From Dolomedes plantarius (Eukaryota > Arthropoda > Arachnida > Araneae > Dolomedidae): DNA of 64,000 nucleotides. How positions within the stretch are numbered: the stretch's first letter is position 1; each line of letters opens with the position of its first letter. A program made the position numbers and the translations under genes. The notes beneath the pieces were generated by a model. It saw only the letters and a list, made by a program, of their open reading frames with translations, did not search any database and was not told the origin of the DNA. The DNA lies in NCBI GenBank assembly GCA_907164885.2, contig OU015491.1, positions 118,157,431-118,221,430 of the forward strand, given 5' to 3'. Below are positions 45,629 to 60,743 of the stretch, piece after piece.

Positions 45629-47020
45629 TTGTTTGCACGGCCGCCATCTTGGATTTTTTTGCGCCAACTTGGCGATTTTACCGTGTTTTGAGGAGTGGAA
45701 AATTTCTCGCCAATGTGTTTTAAGCGGTGTTTTCAAAACGCTGGACTTTGAATTTTTTTAGCTTTTTTAATAAAAACCACCTGTTTAAATTATGAAACTT
45801 AGAAAAATTTTTGAAAAATCATTTAAACTTTGGACTTAGATTTATTTTTGGGTTTTTGAGAAAAACCACTTTTTTGAAAAAATCATTCTCAAATATTGGA
45901 AATTTTCGGTTTTTCTTTTAGCTTTTTTAATAAAAACGACCTTTTTAAATTGTGAAACTTAGAAATATTTTTGAAAAATCATTTAATCGTTGGACTGAGA
46001 TTTTTTTGTCATTTTTAATTAAAAACTACTTTTCAAATTATGATCCATATGAAAACTTGTTCAAATGAATTTTACTTACAGATAAAATTTCAATGCCATC
46101 TACTCAGTTTGCCCTAACTCTTTAACTAATAGCAATGAATCACCAAAATATTATGCCAATATATTGTTAATTAGAAAAAAATACAGCATTTTCGTACCAC
46201 CTAAATAACTTGCAATTTAAAAATTATCTAAAATTCAGCTTTGAAAAATGTAAAATAATTATGAACCCATAAATTTATGGTGAGTAACCAGATCCTCTTT
46301 TTTTTTTTTTTTTTTGGGTAGGGCATTGTGGTAATGAAATTTTACTTCAGATTTGACCTTAACCAAATATTTGGTGCATACAATAAAATCGGGACAAGGA
46401 TTATTTGACCATTTATCCTACTGTGTTGGAAATAAGAAAAAAAAAACCTTTTCCTAAACCAATAACTTAACCTTAACTAACTTTTTAACTTAGGTTCCTG
46501 GGGAGAGAGAAGTTGAACTTCACTTATTTAAATTTATTTGTAATCCACTACAACTTGGAATTATAAAATATATTAAAATATATTGTATTTAAAATGTATA
46601 CTGTATTTTACATTTTACGAAAAAAATGATGGTAGATAATTTTTACTTCAAATAAATGAAATGGTGTATCATTATAGTATACTAATTGACAATCGATAAA
46701 CAAAATTAAAAGCAACTTAAATTTAATAAGTTAACGAAAAACTGATAATGGATTCAAAAATTTTCAACAAAAAGACTCTTAGTTTTAAAAATAATTTACT
46801 CTTTTGAGTATAGTCAATTTGACTCAGATTTCCAGGTCAAGGCCAAGATCTGACCTAAAATTATTATACTGTAATTAAAAGATCACATCAGAAATAACTG
46901 TTTGATCTTAAAATTAGAGAATTTGACATTGGGTTATTTTTACCAGAACGCAATAATTATCGCCATGCAAAATGCGCCAAACCCTGGCGAAAAAATCCAA
47001 GATGGCGGCCGTGCACACAA
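45629..47020. mobile_element. 1.39-kb TIR element with a CAAGATGGCGGCC terminus
   Basis: The ends are inverted: GCACGGCCGCCATCTTGGAT from 45635, and the inverse ending at 47014-47016, about 30 bp with few mismatches. The interior is AT-rich and non-coding and contains a 160-bp-spaced direct repeat (AGCTTTTTTAATAAAAAC at 45760 and 45920) and a T run (46298-46315). No target duplication can be fixed. It separates the founder Helitron from the satellite proper. The terminal AAGATGGCGGC matches the known YY1 core binding sequence. Confidence 0.7.
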
Positions 47021-47208
47021 ATTTAGAGTATCCCCCCTAACTTTATTTCTACTGATCAGATATACATAATATATAGCCTATGTCCATCTGGAATAATGTA
47101 CCTTTCAAACAATGAAAGAATTTTTCAAATAGGTGCAGTGGTTCCGGAGATTACCCTCCACGTACAAAATCGCCCTCTCTCTTTATATATAAGTATAGAC
47201 TATAGATA
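47021..47208. repeat. partial, diverged first satellite monomer
   Basis: It starts inside a monomer (CCCCCTAACTTTATTTCTAC) and carries the founder-like variants GATCAG, AACAATGAAAG, GGTGCAG and GGTTCCGGAG that also occur in the short units at 45183-45473, then the 13-bp tail variant ATAGACTATAGATA. Confidence 0.9.
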
Positions 47209-48217
47209 GCACCACGCTAAGGATCGTTGAAGACTTCGCCACAAAAAGCGGTAGAGGACATTAGCGGTAACAATGGAAATTGTTGGGATGAAGCCCCTAA
47301 CTATATTTCTACTGATTACATATACATAATATATAGCCTATGTCCATCTGGAATAATGTACCTTTCAAACAGTGAAAGAATTTTTCAAATAGGTACAGTG
47401 GTTCTGAAGATTACCCTCCACGTACAAAATCCCCTCTCTCTTTATATATTAGTATAGATAGCACCACGCTAAGGATCGTTAAAGATACAAAAAGCGGTAG
47501 AGGACAGTAGCGGTAACAATGGAGATTGTTAGGATTAAGCCCATAACTTTATTTCTACTGATTAGATATACATAATATATAGCCTATGTCCATCTGGAAT
47601 AATGTACCTTTCAAACAGTGAAAGAATTTTTCAAATAGGTACAGTGGTTCTGAAGATTACCCTCCACGTACAAAATCCCCTCTCTCTTTATATATTACTA
47701 TAGATAGCACCACGCTAAGGATCGTTGAAGACTTCGCCACAAAAAGCGGTAGAGGACAGAAGCGGTAACAATGGAAATTGTTGGGATGAAGCCCCTAACT
47801 ATATTTCTACTGATTACATATACATAATATATAGCCTATGTCCATCTGGAATAATGTACCTTTCAAACAGTGAAAGAATTTTTCAAATAGGTACAGTGGT
47901 TCTGAAGATTACCCTCCACGTACAAAATCCCCTCTCTCTTTATATATTAGTATAGATAGCACCACGCTAAGGATCGTTAAAGATACAAAAAGCGGTAGAG
48001 GACAGTAGCGGTAACAATGGAGATTGTTAGGATTAAGCCCATAACTTTATTTCTACTGATTAGATATACATAATATATAGCCTATGTCCATCTGGAATAA
48101 TGTACCTTTCAAACAGTGAAAGAATTTTTCAAATAGGTACAGTGGTTCTGAAGATTACCCTCCACGTACAAAATCCCCTCTCTCTTTATATATTACTATA
48201 GATATAGACTATAGATA

Positions 48218-51200
48218 GCACCACGCTAAGGATCGTTGAAGACTTCGCCACAAAAAGCGGTAGAGGACAGTAGCGGTAACAATGGAAATTGTTGGGATGA
48301 AGCCCCTAACTATATTTCTACTGATTACATATACATAATATATAGCCTATGTCCATCTGGAATAATGTACCTTTCAAACAGTGAAAGAATTTTTCAAATA
48401 GGTACAGTGGTTCTGAAGATTACCCTCCACGTACAAAATCCCCTCTCTCTTTATATATTAGTATAGATAGCACCACGCTAAGGATCGTTAAAGATACAAA
48501 AAGCGGTAGAGGACAGTAGCGGTAACAATGGAGATTGTTAGGATTAAGCCCCTAACTTTATTTCTACTGATTAGATATACATAATATATAGCCTATGTCC
48601 ATCTGGAATAATGTACCTTTCAAACAGTGAAAGAATTTTTCAAATAGGTACAGTGGTTCTGAAGATTACCCTCCACGTACAAAATCCCCTCTCTCTTTAT
48701 ATATTAGTATAGATAGCACCACGCTAAGGATCGTTAAAGATACAAAAAGCGGTAGAGGACAGTAGCGGTAACAATGGAGATTGTTAGGATTAAGCCCCTA
48801 ACTTTATTTCTACTGATTAGATATACATAATATATAGCCTATGTCCATCTGGAATAATGTACCTTTCAAACAGTGAAAGAATTTTTCAAATAGGTACAGT
48901 GGTTCTGAAGATTACCCTCCACGTACAAAATCCCCTCTCTCTTTATATATTAGTATAGATAGCACCACGCTAAGGATCGTTAAAGATACAAAAAGCGGTA
49001 GAGGACAGTAGCGGTAACAATGGAGATTGTTAGGATTAAGCCCCTAACTTTATTTCTACTGATTAGATATACATAATATATAGCCTATGTCCATCTGGAA
49101 TAATGTACCTTTCAAACAGTGAAAGAATTTTTCAAATAGGTACAGTGGTTCTGAAGATTACCCTCCACGTACAAAATCCCCTCTCTCTTTATATATTAGT
49201 ATAGATAGCACCACGCTAAGGATCGTTAAAGATACAAAAAGCGGTAGAGGACAGTAGCGGTAACAATGGAGATTGTTAGGATTAAGCCCCTAACTTTATT
49301 TCTACTGATTAGATATACATAATATATAGCCTATGTCCATCTGGAATAATGTACCTTTCAAACAGTGAAAGAATTTTTCAAATAGGTACAGTGGTTCTGA
49401 AGATTACCCTCCACGTACAAAATCCCCTCTCTCTTTATATATTAGTATAGATAGCACCACGCTAAGGATCGTTGAAGACTTCGCCACAAAAAGCGGTAGA
49501 GGACAGTAGCGGTAACAATGGAAATTGTTAGGATGAAGCCCCTAACTTTATTTCTACTGATTAGATATACATAATATATAGCCTATGTCCATCTGGAATA
49601 ATGTACCTTTCAAACAGTGAAAGAATTTTTCAAATAGGTACAGTGGTTCTGAAGATTACCCTCCACGTAGAAAATCCCCTCTCTCTTTATATATTAGTAT
49701 AGATAGCACCACGCTAAGAATCGTTGAAGACTTCGCCACAAAAAGCGGTAGAGGACAGTAGCGGTAACAATGGAGATTGTTAGGATGAAGCCCCTAACTT
49801 TATTTCTACTGATTAGATATACATAATATATAGCCTATGTCCATCTGGAATAATGTACCTTTCAAACAGTGAAAGAATTTTTCAAATAGGTACAGTGGTT
49901 CTGAAGATTACCCTCCACGTACAAAATCCCCTCTCTCTTTATATATTAGTATAGATAGCACCACGCTAAGAATCGTTGAAGACTTCGCCACAAAAAGCGG
50001 TAGAGGACAGTAGCGGTAACAATGGAGATTGTTAGGATTAAGCCCCTAACTTTATTTCTACTGATTAGATAGATATACATAATATATAGCCTATGTCCAT
50101 CTGGAATAATGTACCTTTCAAGAGTGAAAAAATTCACAGTGAAAGAATTTTTCAAATAGGTACAGTGGTTCTGAAGATTACCCTCCACGTACAAAATCCC
50201 CTCTCTCTTTATATATTAGTATAGATAGCACCACGCTAAGGATCGTTAAAGATACAAAAAGCGGTAGAGGACAGTAGCGGTAACAATGGAGATTGTTAGG
50301 ATTAATCCCCTAACTTTATTTCTACTGATTAGATATACATAATATATAGCCTATGTCTATCTGGAATAATGTACCTTTCAAACAGTGAAAGAATTTTTCA
50401 AATAGGTACAGTGGTTCTGAAGATTACCCTCCACGTACAAAATCCCCTCTCTCTTTATATATTAGTATAGATAGCACCACGCTAAGTATCGTTAAAGATA
50501 CAAAAAGCGGTAGAGGACAGTAGCGGTAACAATGGAGATTGTTAGGATTAAGCCCCTAACTTTATTTCTACTGATTAGATATACATAATATATAGCCTAT
50601 GTCCATCTGGAATAATGTACCTTTCAAACAGTGAAAGAATTTTTCAAATAGGTACAGTGGTTCTGAAGATTACCCTCCACGTACAAAATCCCCTCTCTCT
50701 TTATATATTAGTATAGATAGCACCACGCTAAGGATCGTTAAAGATACAAAAAGCGGTAGAGGACAGTAGCGGTAACAATGGAGATTGTTAGGATGAAGCC
50801 CCTAACTTTATTTCTACTGATTAGATATACATAATATGTAGCCTATGTCCATCTGGAATAATGTACTTTCAAACAGAGACAGAATTTTTCAAATAGGTAC
50901 AGTGGTTCTGAAGATTAACCTCCACGTACAAAATCCCCTCTCTCATTATATATTAGTATAGATAGCACCACGCTAAGGATCGTTGAAGACTTCGCCACAA
51001 AAAGCGGTAGAGGACAGTAGCGGTAACAATGGAAATTGTTAGGATGAAGCCCCTAACTTTATTTCTACTGATTAGATATACATAATATATAGCCTATGTC
51101 CATCTGGAATAATGTACCTTTCAAACAGTGAAAGAATTTTTCAAATAGGTACAGTGGTTCTGAAGATTACCCTCCACGTACAAAATCCCCTCTCTCTTTA

Positions 51201-54200
51201 TATATTAGTATAGATAGCACCACGCTAAGGATCGTTAAAGATACAAAAAGCGGTAGAGGACAGTAGCGGTAACAATGGAGATTGTTAGGATTAAGCCCAT
51301 AACTTTATTTCTACTGATTAGATATACATAATATATAGCCTATGTCCATCTGGAATAATGTACCTTTCAAACAGTGATAGAATTTTTCAAATAGGTACAG
51401 TGGTTCTGAAGATTACCCTCCACGTACAAAATCCCCTCTCTCTTTATATATTACTATAGATATAGACTATAGATAGCACCACGCTAAGGATCGTTGAAGA
51501 CTTCGCCACAAAAAGCGGTAGAGGACAGTAGCGGTAACAATGGAAATTGTTGGGATGAAGCCCCTAACTATATTTCTACTGATTACATATACATAATATA
51601 TAGCCTATGTCCATCTGGAATAATGTACCTTTCAAACAGTGAAAGAATTTTTCAAATAGGTACAGTGGTTCTGAAGATTACCCTCCACGTACAAAATCCC
51701 CTCTCTCTTTATATATTAGTATAGATAGCACCACGCTAAGGATCGTTAAAGATACAAAAAGCGGTAGAGGACAGTAGCGGTAACAATGGAGATTGTTAGG
51801 ATTAAGCCCCTAACTTTATTTCTACTGATTAGATATACATAATATATAGCCTATGTCCATCTGGAATAATGTACCTTTCAAACAGTGAAAGAATTTTTCA
51901 AATAGGTACAGTGGTTCTGAAGATTACCCTCCACGTACAAAATCCCCTCTCTCTTTATATATTAGTATAGATAGCACCACGCTAAGGATCGTTAAAGATA
52001 CAAAAAGCGGTAGAGGACAGTAGCGGTAACAATGGAGATTGTTAGGATTAAGCCCCTAACTTTATTTCTACTGATTAGATATACATAATATATAGCCTAT
52101 GTCCATCTGGAATAATGTACCTTTCAAACAGTGAAAGAATTTTTCAAATAGGTACAGTGGTTCTGAAGATTACCCTCCACGTACAAAATCCCCTCTCTCT
52201 TTATATATTAGTATAGATAGCACCACGCTAAGGATCGTTGAAGACTTCGCCACAAAAAGCGGTAGAGGACAGTAGCGGTAACAATGGAAATTGTTAGGAT
52301 GAAGCCCCTAACTTTATTTCTACTGATTAGATATACATAATATATAGCCTATGTCCATCTGGAATAATGTACCTTTCAAACAGTGAAAGAATTTTTCAAA
52401 TAGGTACAGTGGTTCTGAAGATTACCCTCCACGTAGAAAATCCCCTCTCTCTTTATATATTAGTATAGATAGCACCACGCTAAGGATCGTTGAAGACTTC
52501 GCCACAAAAAGCTGTAGAGGACAGTAGCGGTAACAATGGAAATTGTTAGGATGAAGCCCCTAACTTTATTTCTACTGATTAGATATACATAATATATAGG
52601 CTATGTCCATCTGGAATAATGTACCTTTCAAACAGTGAAAGAATTTTTCAAATAGGTACAGTGGTTCTGAAGATTACCCTCCACGTACAAAATCCCCTCT
52701 CTCTTTATATATTAGTATAGATAGCACCACGCTAAGAATCGTTGAAGACTTCGCCACAAAAAGCGGTAGAGGACAGTAGCGGTAACAATGGAGATTGTTA
52801 GGATTAAGCCCCTAACTTTATTTCTACTGATTAGATAGATATACATAATATATAGCCTATGTCCATCTGGAATAATGTACCTTTCAAACAGTGAAAGAAT
52901 TTTTCAAATAGGTACAGTGGTTCTGAAGATTACCCTCCACGTACAAAATCCCCTCTCTCTTTATATATTAGTATAGATAGCACCACGCTAAGGATCGTTA
53001 AAGATACAAAAAGCGGTAGAGGACAGTAGCGGTAACAATGGAGATTGTTAGGATTAAGCCCCTAACTTTATTTCTACTGATTAGATATACATAATATATA
53101 GCCTATGTCCATCTGGAATAATGTACCTTTCAAACAGTGAAAGAATTTTTCAAATAGGTACAGTGGTTCTGAAGATTACCCTCCACGTAGAAAATCCCCT
53201 CTCTCTTTATATATTAGTATAGATAGCACCACGCTAAGGATCGTTGAAGACTTCGCTACAAAAAGCGGTAGAGGACAGTAGCGGTAACAATGGAGATTGT
53301 TAGGATGAAGCCCCTAACTTTATTTCTACTGATTAGATATACATAATATATAGCCTATGTCCATCTGGAATAATGTACCTTTCAAACAGTGAAAGAATTT
53401 TTCAAATAGGTACAGTGGTTCTGAAGATTACCCTCCACGTAGAAAATCCCCTCTCTCTTTATATATTAGTATAGATAGCACCACGCTAAGGATCGTTGAA
53501 GACTTCGCCACAAAAAGCGGTAGAGGACAGTAGCGGTAACAATGGAAATTGTTAGGATGAAGCCCCTAACTTTATTTCTACTGATTAGATATACATAATA
53601 TATAGCCTATGTCTATCTGGAATAATGTACCTTTCAAACAGTGAAAGAATTTTTCAAATAGGTACAGTGGTTCTGAAGATTACCCTCCACGTACAAAATC
53701 CCCTCTCTCTTTATATATTAGTATAGATAGCACCACGCTAAGTATCGTTAAAGATACAAAAAGCGGTAGAGGACAGTAGCGGTAACAATGGAGATTGTTA
53801 GGATTAAGCCCCTATCTTTATTTCTACTGATTAGATATACATAATATATAGCCTATGTACATCTGGAATAATGTACCTTTCAAACAGTGAAAGAATTTTT
53901 CAAATAGGTACAGTGGTTCTGAAGATTACCCTCCACGTACAAAATCCCCTCTCTCTTTATATATTAGTATAGATAGCACCACGCTAAGGATCGTTAAAGA
54001 TACAAAAAGCGGTAGAGGACAGTAGCGGTAACAATGGAGATTGTTAGGATTAATCCCCTAACTTTATTTCTACTGATTAGATATACATAATATATAGCCT
54101 ATGTCTATCTGGAATAATGTACCTTTCAAACAGTGAAAGAATTTTTCAAATAGGTACAGTGGTTCTGAAGATTACCCTCCACGTACAAAATCCCCTCTCT

Positions 54201-54480
54201 CTTTATATATTAGTATAGATAGCACCACGCTAAGGATCGTTAAAGATACAAAAAGCGGTAGAGGACAGTAGCGGTAACAATGGAGATTGTTAGGATTAAG
54301 CCCATAACTTTATTTCTACTGATTAGATATACATAATATATAGCCTATGTCCATCTGGAATAATGTACCTTTCAAACAGTGAAAGAATTTTTCAAATAGG
54401 TACAGTGGTTCTGAAGATTACCCTCCACGTACAAAATCCCCTGTCTCTTTATATATTACTATAGATATAGACTATAGATA
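48218..54480. repeat. higher-order repeat copy 1 (25 monomers, 6263 bp)
   Basis: Monomer starts: 48218, 48470, 48716, 48962, 49208, 49454, 49706, 49958, 50228, 50474, 50720, 50965, 51217, 51476, 51728, 51974, 52220, 52472, 52724, 52980, 53226, 53478, 53730, 53976, 54222. Marker variants: ACTATATTTC with GATTACAT (monomers 1 and 14), the rearranged AGAGTGAAAAAATTCACAG (monomer 8), GTACTTTCAAACAGAGACAG (monomer 11), 13-bp tails (monomers 13 and 25). Confidence 0.95.
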
Positions 54481-57400
54481 GCACCACGCTAAGGATCGTT
54501 GAAGACTTCGCCACAAAAAGCGGTAGAGGACAGTAGCGGTAACAATGGAAATTGTTGGGATGAAGCCCCTAACTATATTTCTACTGATTACATATACATA
54601 ATATATAGCCTATGTCCATCTGGAATAATGTACCTTTCAAACAGTGAAAGAATTTTTCAAATAGGTACAGTGGTTCTGAAGATTACCCTCCACGTACAAA
54701 ATCCCCTCTCTCTTTATATATTAGTATAGATAGCACCACGCTAAGGATCGTTAAAGATACAAAAAGCGGTAGAGGACAGTAGCGGTAACAATGGAGATTG
54801 TTAGGATTAAGCCCCTAACTTTATTTCTACTGATTAGATATACATAATATATAGCCTATGTCCATCTGGAATAATGTACCTTTCAAACAGTGAAAGAATT
54901 TTTCAAATAGGTACAGTGGTTCTGAAGATTACCCTCCACGTACAAAATCCCCTCTCTCTTTATATATTAGTATAGATAGCACCACGCTAAGGATCGTTAA
55001 AGATACAAAAAGCGGTAGAGGACAGTAGCGGTAACAATGGAGATTGTTAGGATTAAGCCCCTAACTTTATTTCTACTGATTAGATATACATAATATATAG
55101 CCTATGTCCATCTGGAATAATGTACCTTTCAAACAGTGAAAGAATTTTTCAAATAGGTACAGTGGTTCTGAAGATTACCCTCCACGTACAAAATCCCCTC
55201 TCTCTTTATATATTAGTATAGATAGCACCACGCTAAGGATCGTTAAAGATACAAACAGCGGTAGAGGACAGTAGCGGTAACAATGGAGATTGTTAGGATT
55301 AAGCCCCTAACTTTATTTCTACTGATTAGATATACATAATATATAGCCTATGTCCATCTGGAATAATGTACCTTTCAAACAGTGAAAGAAATTTTCAAAT
55401 AGGTACAGTGGTTCTGAAGATTACCCTCCACGTACAAAATCCCCTCTCTCTTTATATATTAGTATAGATAGCACCACGCTAAGGATCGTTAAAGATACAA
55501 AAAGCGGTAGAGGACAGTAGCGGTAACAATGAAGATTGTTAGGATTAAGCCCCTAACTTTATTTCTACTGATTAGATATACATAATATATAGCCTATGTC
55601 CATCTGGAATAATGTACCTTTCAAACAGTGAAAGAATTTTTCAAATAGGTACAGTGGTTCTGAAGATTACCCTCCACGTACAAAATCGCCTCTCTCTTTA
55701 TATATTAGTATAGATAGCACCACGCTAAGGATCGTTGAAGACTTCGCCACAAAAAGCGGTAGAGGACAGTAGCGGTAACAATGGAAATTGTTAGGATGAA
55801 GCCCCTAACTTTATTTCTACTGATTAGATATACATAATATATAGCCTATGTCCATCTGGAATAATGTACCTTTCAAACAGTGAAAGAATTTTTCAAATAG
55901 GTACAGTGGTTCTGAAGATTACCCTCCACGTAGAAAATCCCCTCTCTCTTTATATATTAGTATAGATAGCACCACGCTAAGGATCGTTGAAGACTTCGCC
56001 ACAAAAAGCGGTAGAGGACAGTAGCGGTAACAATGGAAATTGTTAGGATGAAGCCCCTAACTTTATTTCTACTGATTAGATATACATAATATATAGGCTA
56101 TGTCCATCTGGAATAATGTACCTTTCAAACAGTGAAAGAATTTTTCAAATAGGTACAGTGGTTCTGAAGATTACCCTCCACGTACAAAATCCCCTCTCTC
56201 TTTATATATTAGTATAGATAGCACCACGCTAAGAATCGTTGAAGACTTCGCCACAAAAAGCGGTAGAGGACAGTAGCGGTAACAATGGAGATTGTTAGGA
56301 TTAAGCCCCTAACTTTATTTCTACTGATTAGATAGATATACATAATATATAGCCTATGTCCATCTGGAATAATGTACCTTTCAAGAGTGAAAAAATTCAC
56401 AGTGAAAGAATTTTTCAAATAGGTACAGTGGTTCTGAAGATTACCCTCCACGTACAAAATCCCCTCTCTCTTTATATATTAGTATAGATAGCACCACGCT
56501 AAGGATCGTTAAAGATACAAAAAGCGGTAGAGGACAGTAGCGGTAACAATGGAGATTGTTAGGATTAATCCCCTAACTTTATTTCTACTGATTAGATATA
56601 CATAATATATAGCCTATGTCTATCTGGAATAATGTACCTTTCAAACAGTGAAAGAATTTTTCAAATAGGTACAGTGGTTCTGAAGATTACCCTCCACGTA
56701 CAAAATCCCCTCTCTCTTTATATATTAGTATAGATAGCACCACGCTAAGTATCGTTAAAGATACAAAAAGCGGTAGAGGACAGTAGCGGTAACAATGGAG
56801 ATTGTTAGGATTAAGCCCCTAACTTTATTTCTACTGATTAGATATACATAATATATAGCCTATGTCCATCTGGAATAATGTACCTTTCAAACAGTGAAAG
56901 AATTTTTCAAATAGGTACAGTGGTTCTGAAGATTACCCTCCACGTACAAAATCCCCTCTCTCTTTATATATTAGTATAGATAGCACCACGCTAAGGATCG
57001 TTAAAGATACAAAAAGCGGTAGAGGACAGTAGCGGTAACAATGGAGATTGTTAGGATGAAGCCCCTAACTTTATTTCTACTGATTAGATATACATAATAT
57101 GTAGCCTATGTCCATCTGGAATAATGTACTTTCAAACAGAGACAGAATTTTTCAAATAGGTACAGTGGTTCTGAAGATTAACCTCCACGTACAAAATCCC
57201 CTCTCTCATTATATATTAGTATAGATAGCACCACGCTAAGGATCGTTGAAGACTTCGCCACAAAAAGCGGTAGAGGACAGTAGCGGTAACAATGGAAATT
57301 GTTAGGATGAAGCCCCTAACTTTATTTCTACTGATTAGATATACATAATATATAGCCTATGTCCATCTGGAATAATGTACCTTTCAAACAGTGAAAGAAT

Positions 57401-60400
57401 TTTTCAAATAGGTACAGTGGTTCTGAAGATTACCCTCCACGTACAAAATCCCCTCTCTCTTTATATATTAGTATAGATAGCACCACGCTAAGGATCGTTA
57501 AAGATACAAAAAGCGGTAGAGGACAGTAGCGGTAACAATGGAGATTGTTAGGATTAAGCCCATAACTTTATTTCTACTGATTAGATATACATAATATATA
57601 GCCTATGTCCATCTGGAATAATGTACCTTTCAAACAGTGATAGAATTTTTCAAATAGGTACAGTGGTTCTGAAGATTACCCTCCACGTACAAAATCCCCT
57701 CTCTCTTTATATATTACTATAGATATAGACTATAGATAGCACCACGCTAAGGATCGTTGAAGACTTCGCCACAAAAAGCGGTAGAGGACAGTAGCGGTAA
57801 CAATGGAAATTGTTGGGATGAAGCCCCTAACTATATTTCTACTGATTACATATACATAATATATAGCCTATGTCCATCTGGAATAATGTACCTTTCAAAC
57901 AGTGAAAGAATTTTTCAAATAGGTACAGTGGTTCTGAAGATTACCCTCCACGTACAAAATCCCCTCTCTCTTTATATATTAGTATAGATAGCACCACGCT
58001 AAGGATCGTTAAAGATACAAAAAGCGGTAGAGGACAGTAGCGGTAACAATGGAGATTGTTAGGATTAAGCCCCTAACTTTATTTCTACTGATTAGATATA
58101 CATAATATATAGCCTATGTCCATCTGGAATAATGTACCTTTCAAACAGTGAAAGAATTTTTCAAATAGGTACAGTGGTTCTGAAGATTACCCTCCACGTA
58201 CAAAATCCCCTCTCTCTTTATATATTAGTATAGATAGCACCACGCTAAGGATCGTTAAAGATACAAAAAGCGGTAGAGGACAGTAGCGGTAACAATGGAG
58301 ATTGTTAGGATTAAGCCCCTAACTTTATTTCTACTGATTAGATATACATAATATATAGCCTATGTCCATCTGGAATAATGTACCTTTCAAACAGTGAAAG
58401 AATTTTTCAAATAGGTACAGTGGTTCTGAAGATTACCCTCCACGTACAAAATCCCCTCTCTCTTTATATATTAGTATAGATAGCACCACGCTAAGGATCG
58501 TTGAAGACTTCGCCACAAAAAGCGGTAGAGGACAGTAGCGGTAACAATGGAAATTGTTAGGATGAAGCCCCTAACTTTATTTCTACTGATTAGATATACA
58601 TAATATATAGCCTATGTCCATCTGGAATAATGTACCTTTCAAACAGTGAAAGAATTTTTCAAATAGGTACAGTGGTTCTGAAGATTACCCTCCACGTAGA
58701 AAATCCCCTCTCTCTTTATATATTAGTATAGATAGCACCACGCTAAGGATCGTTGAAGACTTCGCCACAAAAAGCTGTAGAGGACAGTAGCGGTAACAAT
58801 GGAAATTGTTAGGATGAAGCCCCTAACTTTATTTCTACTGATTAGATATACATAATATATAGGCTATGTCCATCTGGAATAATGTACCTTTCAAACAGTG
58901 AAAGAATTTTTCAAATAGGTACAGTGGTTCTGAAGATTACCCTCCACGTACAAAATCCCCTCTCTCTTTATATATTAGTATAGATAGCACCACGCTAAGG
59001 ATCGTTGAAGACTTCGCCACAAAAAGCGGTAGAGGACAGTAGCGGTAACAATGGAGATTGTTAGGATTAAGCCCCTAACTTTATTTCTACTGATTAGATA
59101 GATATACATAATATATAGCCTATGTCCATCTGGAATAATGTACCTTTCAAACAGTGAAAGAATTTTTCAAATAGGTACAGTGGTTCTGAAGATTACCCTC
59201 CACGTACAAAATCCCCTCTCTCTTTATATATTAGTATAGATAGCACCACGCTAAGGATCGTTAAAGATACAAAAAGCGGTAGAGGACAGTAGCGGTAACA
59301 ATGGAGATTGTTAGGATGAAGCCCCTAACTTTATTTCTACTGATTAGATATACATAATATATAGCCTATGTCCATCTGGAATAATGTACCTTTCAAACAG
59401 TGAAAGAATTTTTCAAATAGGTACAGTGGTTCTGAAGATTACCCTCCACGTAGAAAATCCCCTCTCTCTTTATATATTAGTATAGATAGCACCACGCTAA
59501 GGATCGTTGAAGACTTCGCTACAAAAAGCGGTAGAGGACAGTAGCGGTAACAATGGAGATTGTTAGGATGAAGCCCCTAACTTTATTTCTACTGATTAGA
59601 TATACATAATATATAGCCTATGTCCATCTGGAATAATGTACCTTTCAAACAGTGAAAGAATTTTTCAAATAGGTACAGTGGTTCTGAAGATTACCCTCCA
59701 CGTAGAAAATCCCCTCTCTCTTTATATATTAGTATAGATAGCACCACGCTAAGGATCGTTGAAGACTTCGCCACAAAAAGCGGTAGAGGACAGTAGCGGT
59801 AACAATGGAAATTGTTAGGATGAAGCCCCTAACTTTATTTCTACTGATTAGATATACATAATATATAGCCTATGTCTATCTGGAATAATGTACCTTTCAA
59901 ACAGTGAAAGAATTTTTCAAATAGGTACAGTGGTTCTGAAGATTACCCTCCACGTACAAAATCCCCTCTCTCTTTATATATTAGTATAGATAGCACCACG
60001 CTAAGTATCGTTAAAGATACAAAAAGCGGTAGAGGACAGTAGCGGTAACAATGGAGATTGTTAGGATTAAGCCCCTATCTTTATTTCTACTGATTAGATA
60101 TACATAATATATAGCCTATGTACATCTGGAATAATGTACCTTTCAAACAGTGAAAGAATTTTTCAAATAGGTACAGTGGTTCTGAAGATTACCCTCCACG
60201 TACAAAATCCCCTCTCTCTTTATATATTAGTATAGATAGCACCACGCTAAGGATCGTTAAAGATACAAAAAGCGGTAGAGGACAGTAGCGGTAACAATGG
60301 AGATTGTTAGGATTAATCCCCTAACTTTATTTCTACTGATTAGATATACATAATATATAGCCTATGTCTATCTGGAATAATGTACCTTTCAAACAGTGAA

Positions 60401-60743
60401 AGAATTTTTCAAATAGGTACAGTGGTTCTGAAGATTACCCTCCACGTACAAAATCCCCTCTCTCTTTATATATTAGTATAGATAGCACCACGCTAAGGAT
60501 CGTTAAAGATACAAAAAGCGGTAGAGGACAGTAGCGGTAACAATGGAGATTGTTAGGATTAAGCCCATAACTTTATTTCTACTGATTAGATATACATAAT
60601 ATATAGCCTATGTCCATCTGGAATAATGTACCTTTCAAACAGTGAAAGAATTTTTCAAATAGGTACAGTGGTTCTGAAGATTACCCTCCACGTACAAAAT
60701 CCCCTCTCTCTTTATATATTACTATAGATATAGACTATAGATA
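54481..60743. repeat. higher-order repeat copy 2 (6263 bp)
   Basis: Every marker of copy 1 recurs exactly 6263 bp further on, including the rearranged monomer 8 (56221) and monomer 11 (56983). Differences are few, for example ACAAACAGCGG at 55252-55262, AATGAAGATTG near 55530, and a replaced monomer 7, which matches monomer 18 type (TATAGGCTATG) instead of copy 1's version. Confidence 0.95.

Noticed and set aside
49946..56457. Two identical 82-residue minus-strand frames
   Set aside because: Same satellite monomer 8 in two higher-order copies; not a gene.
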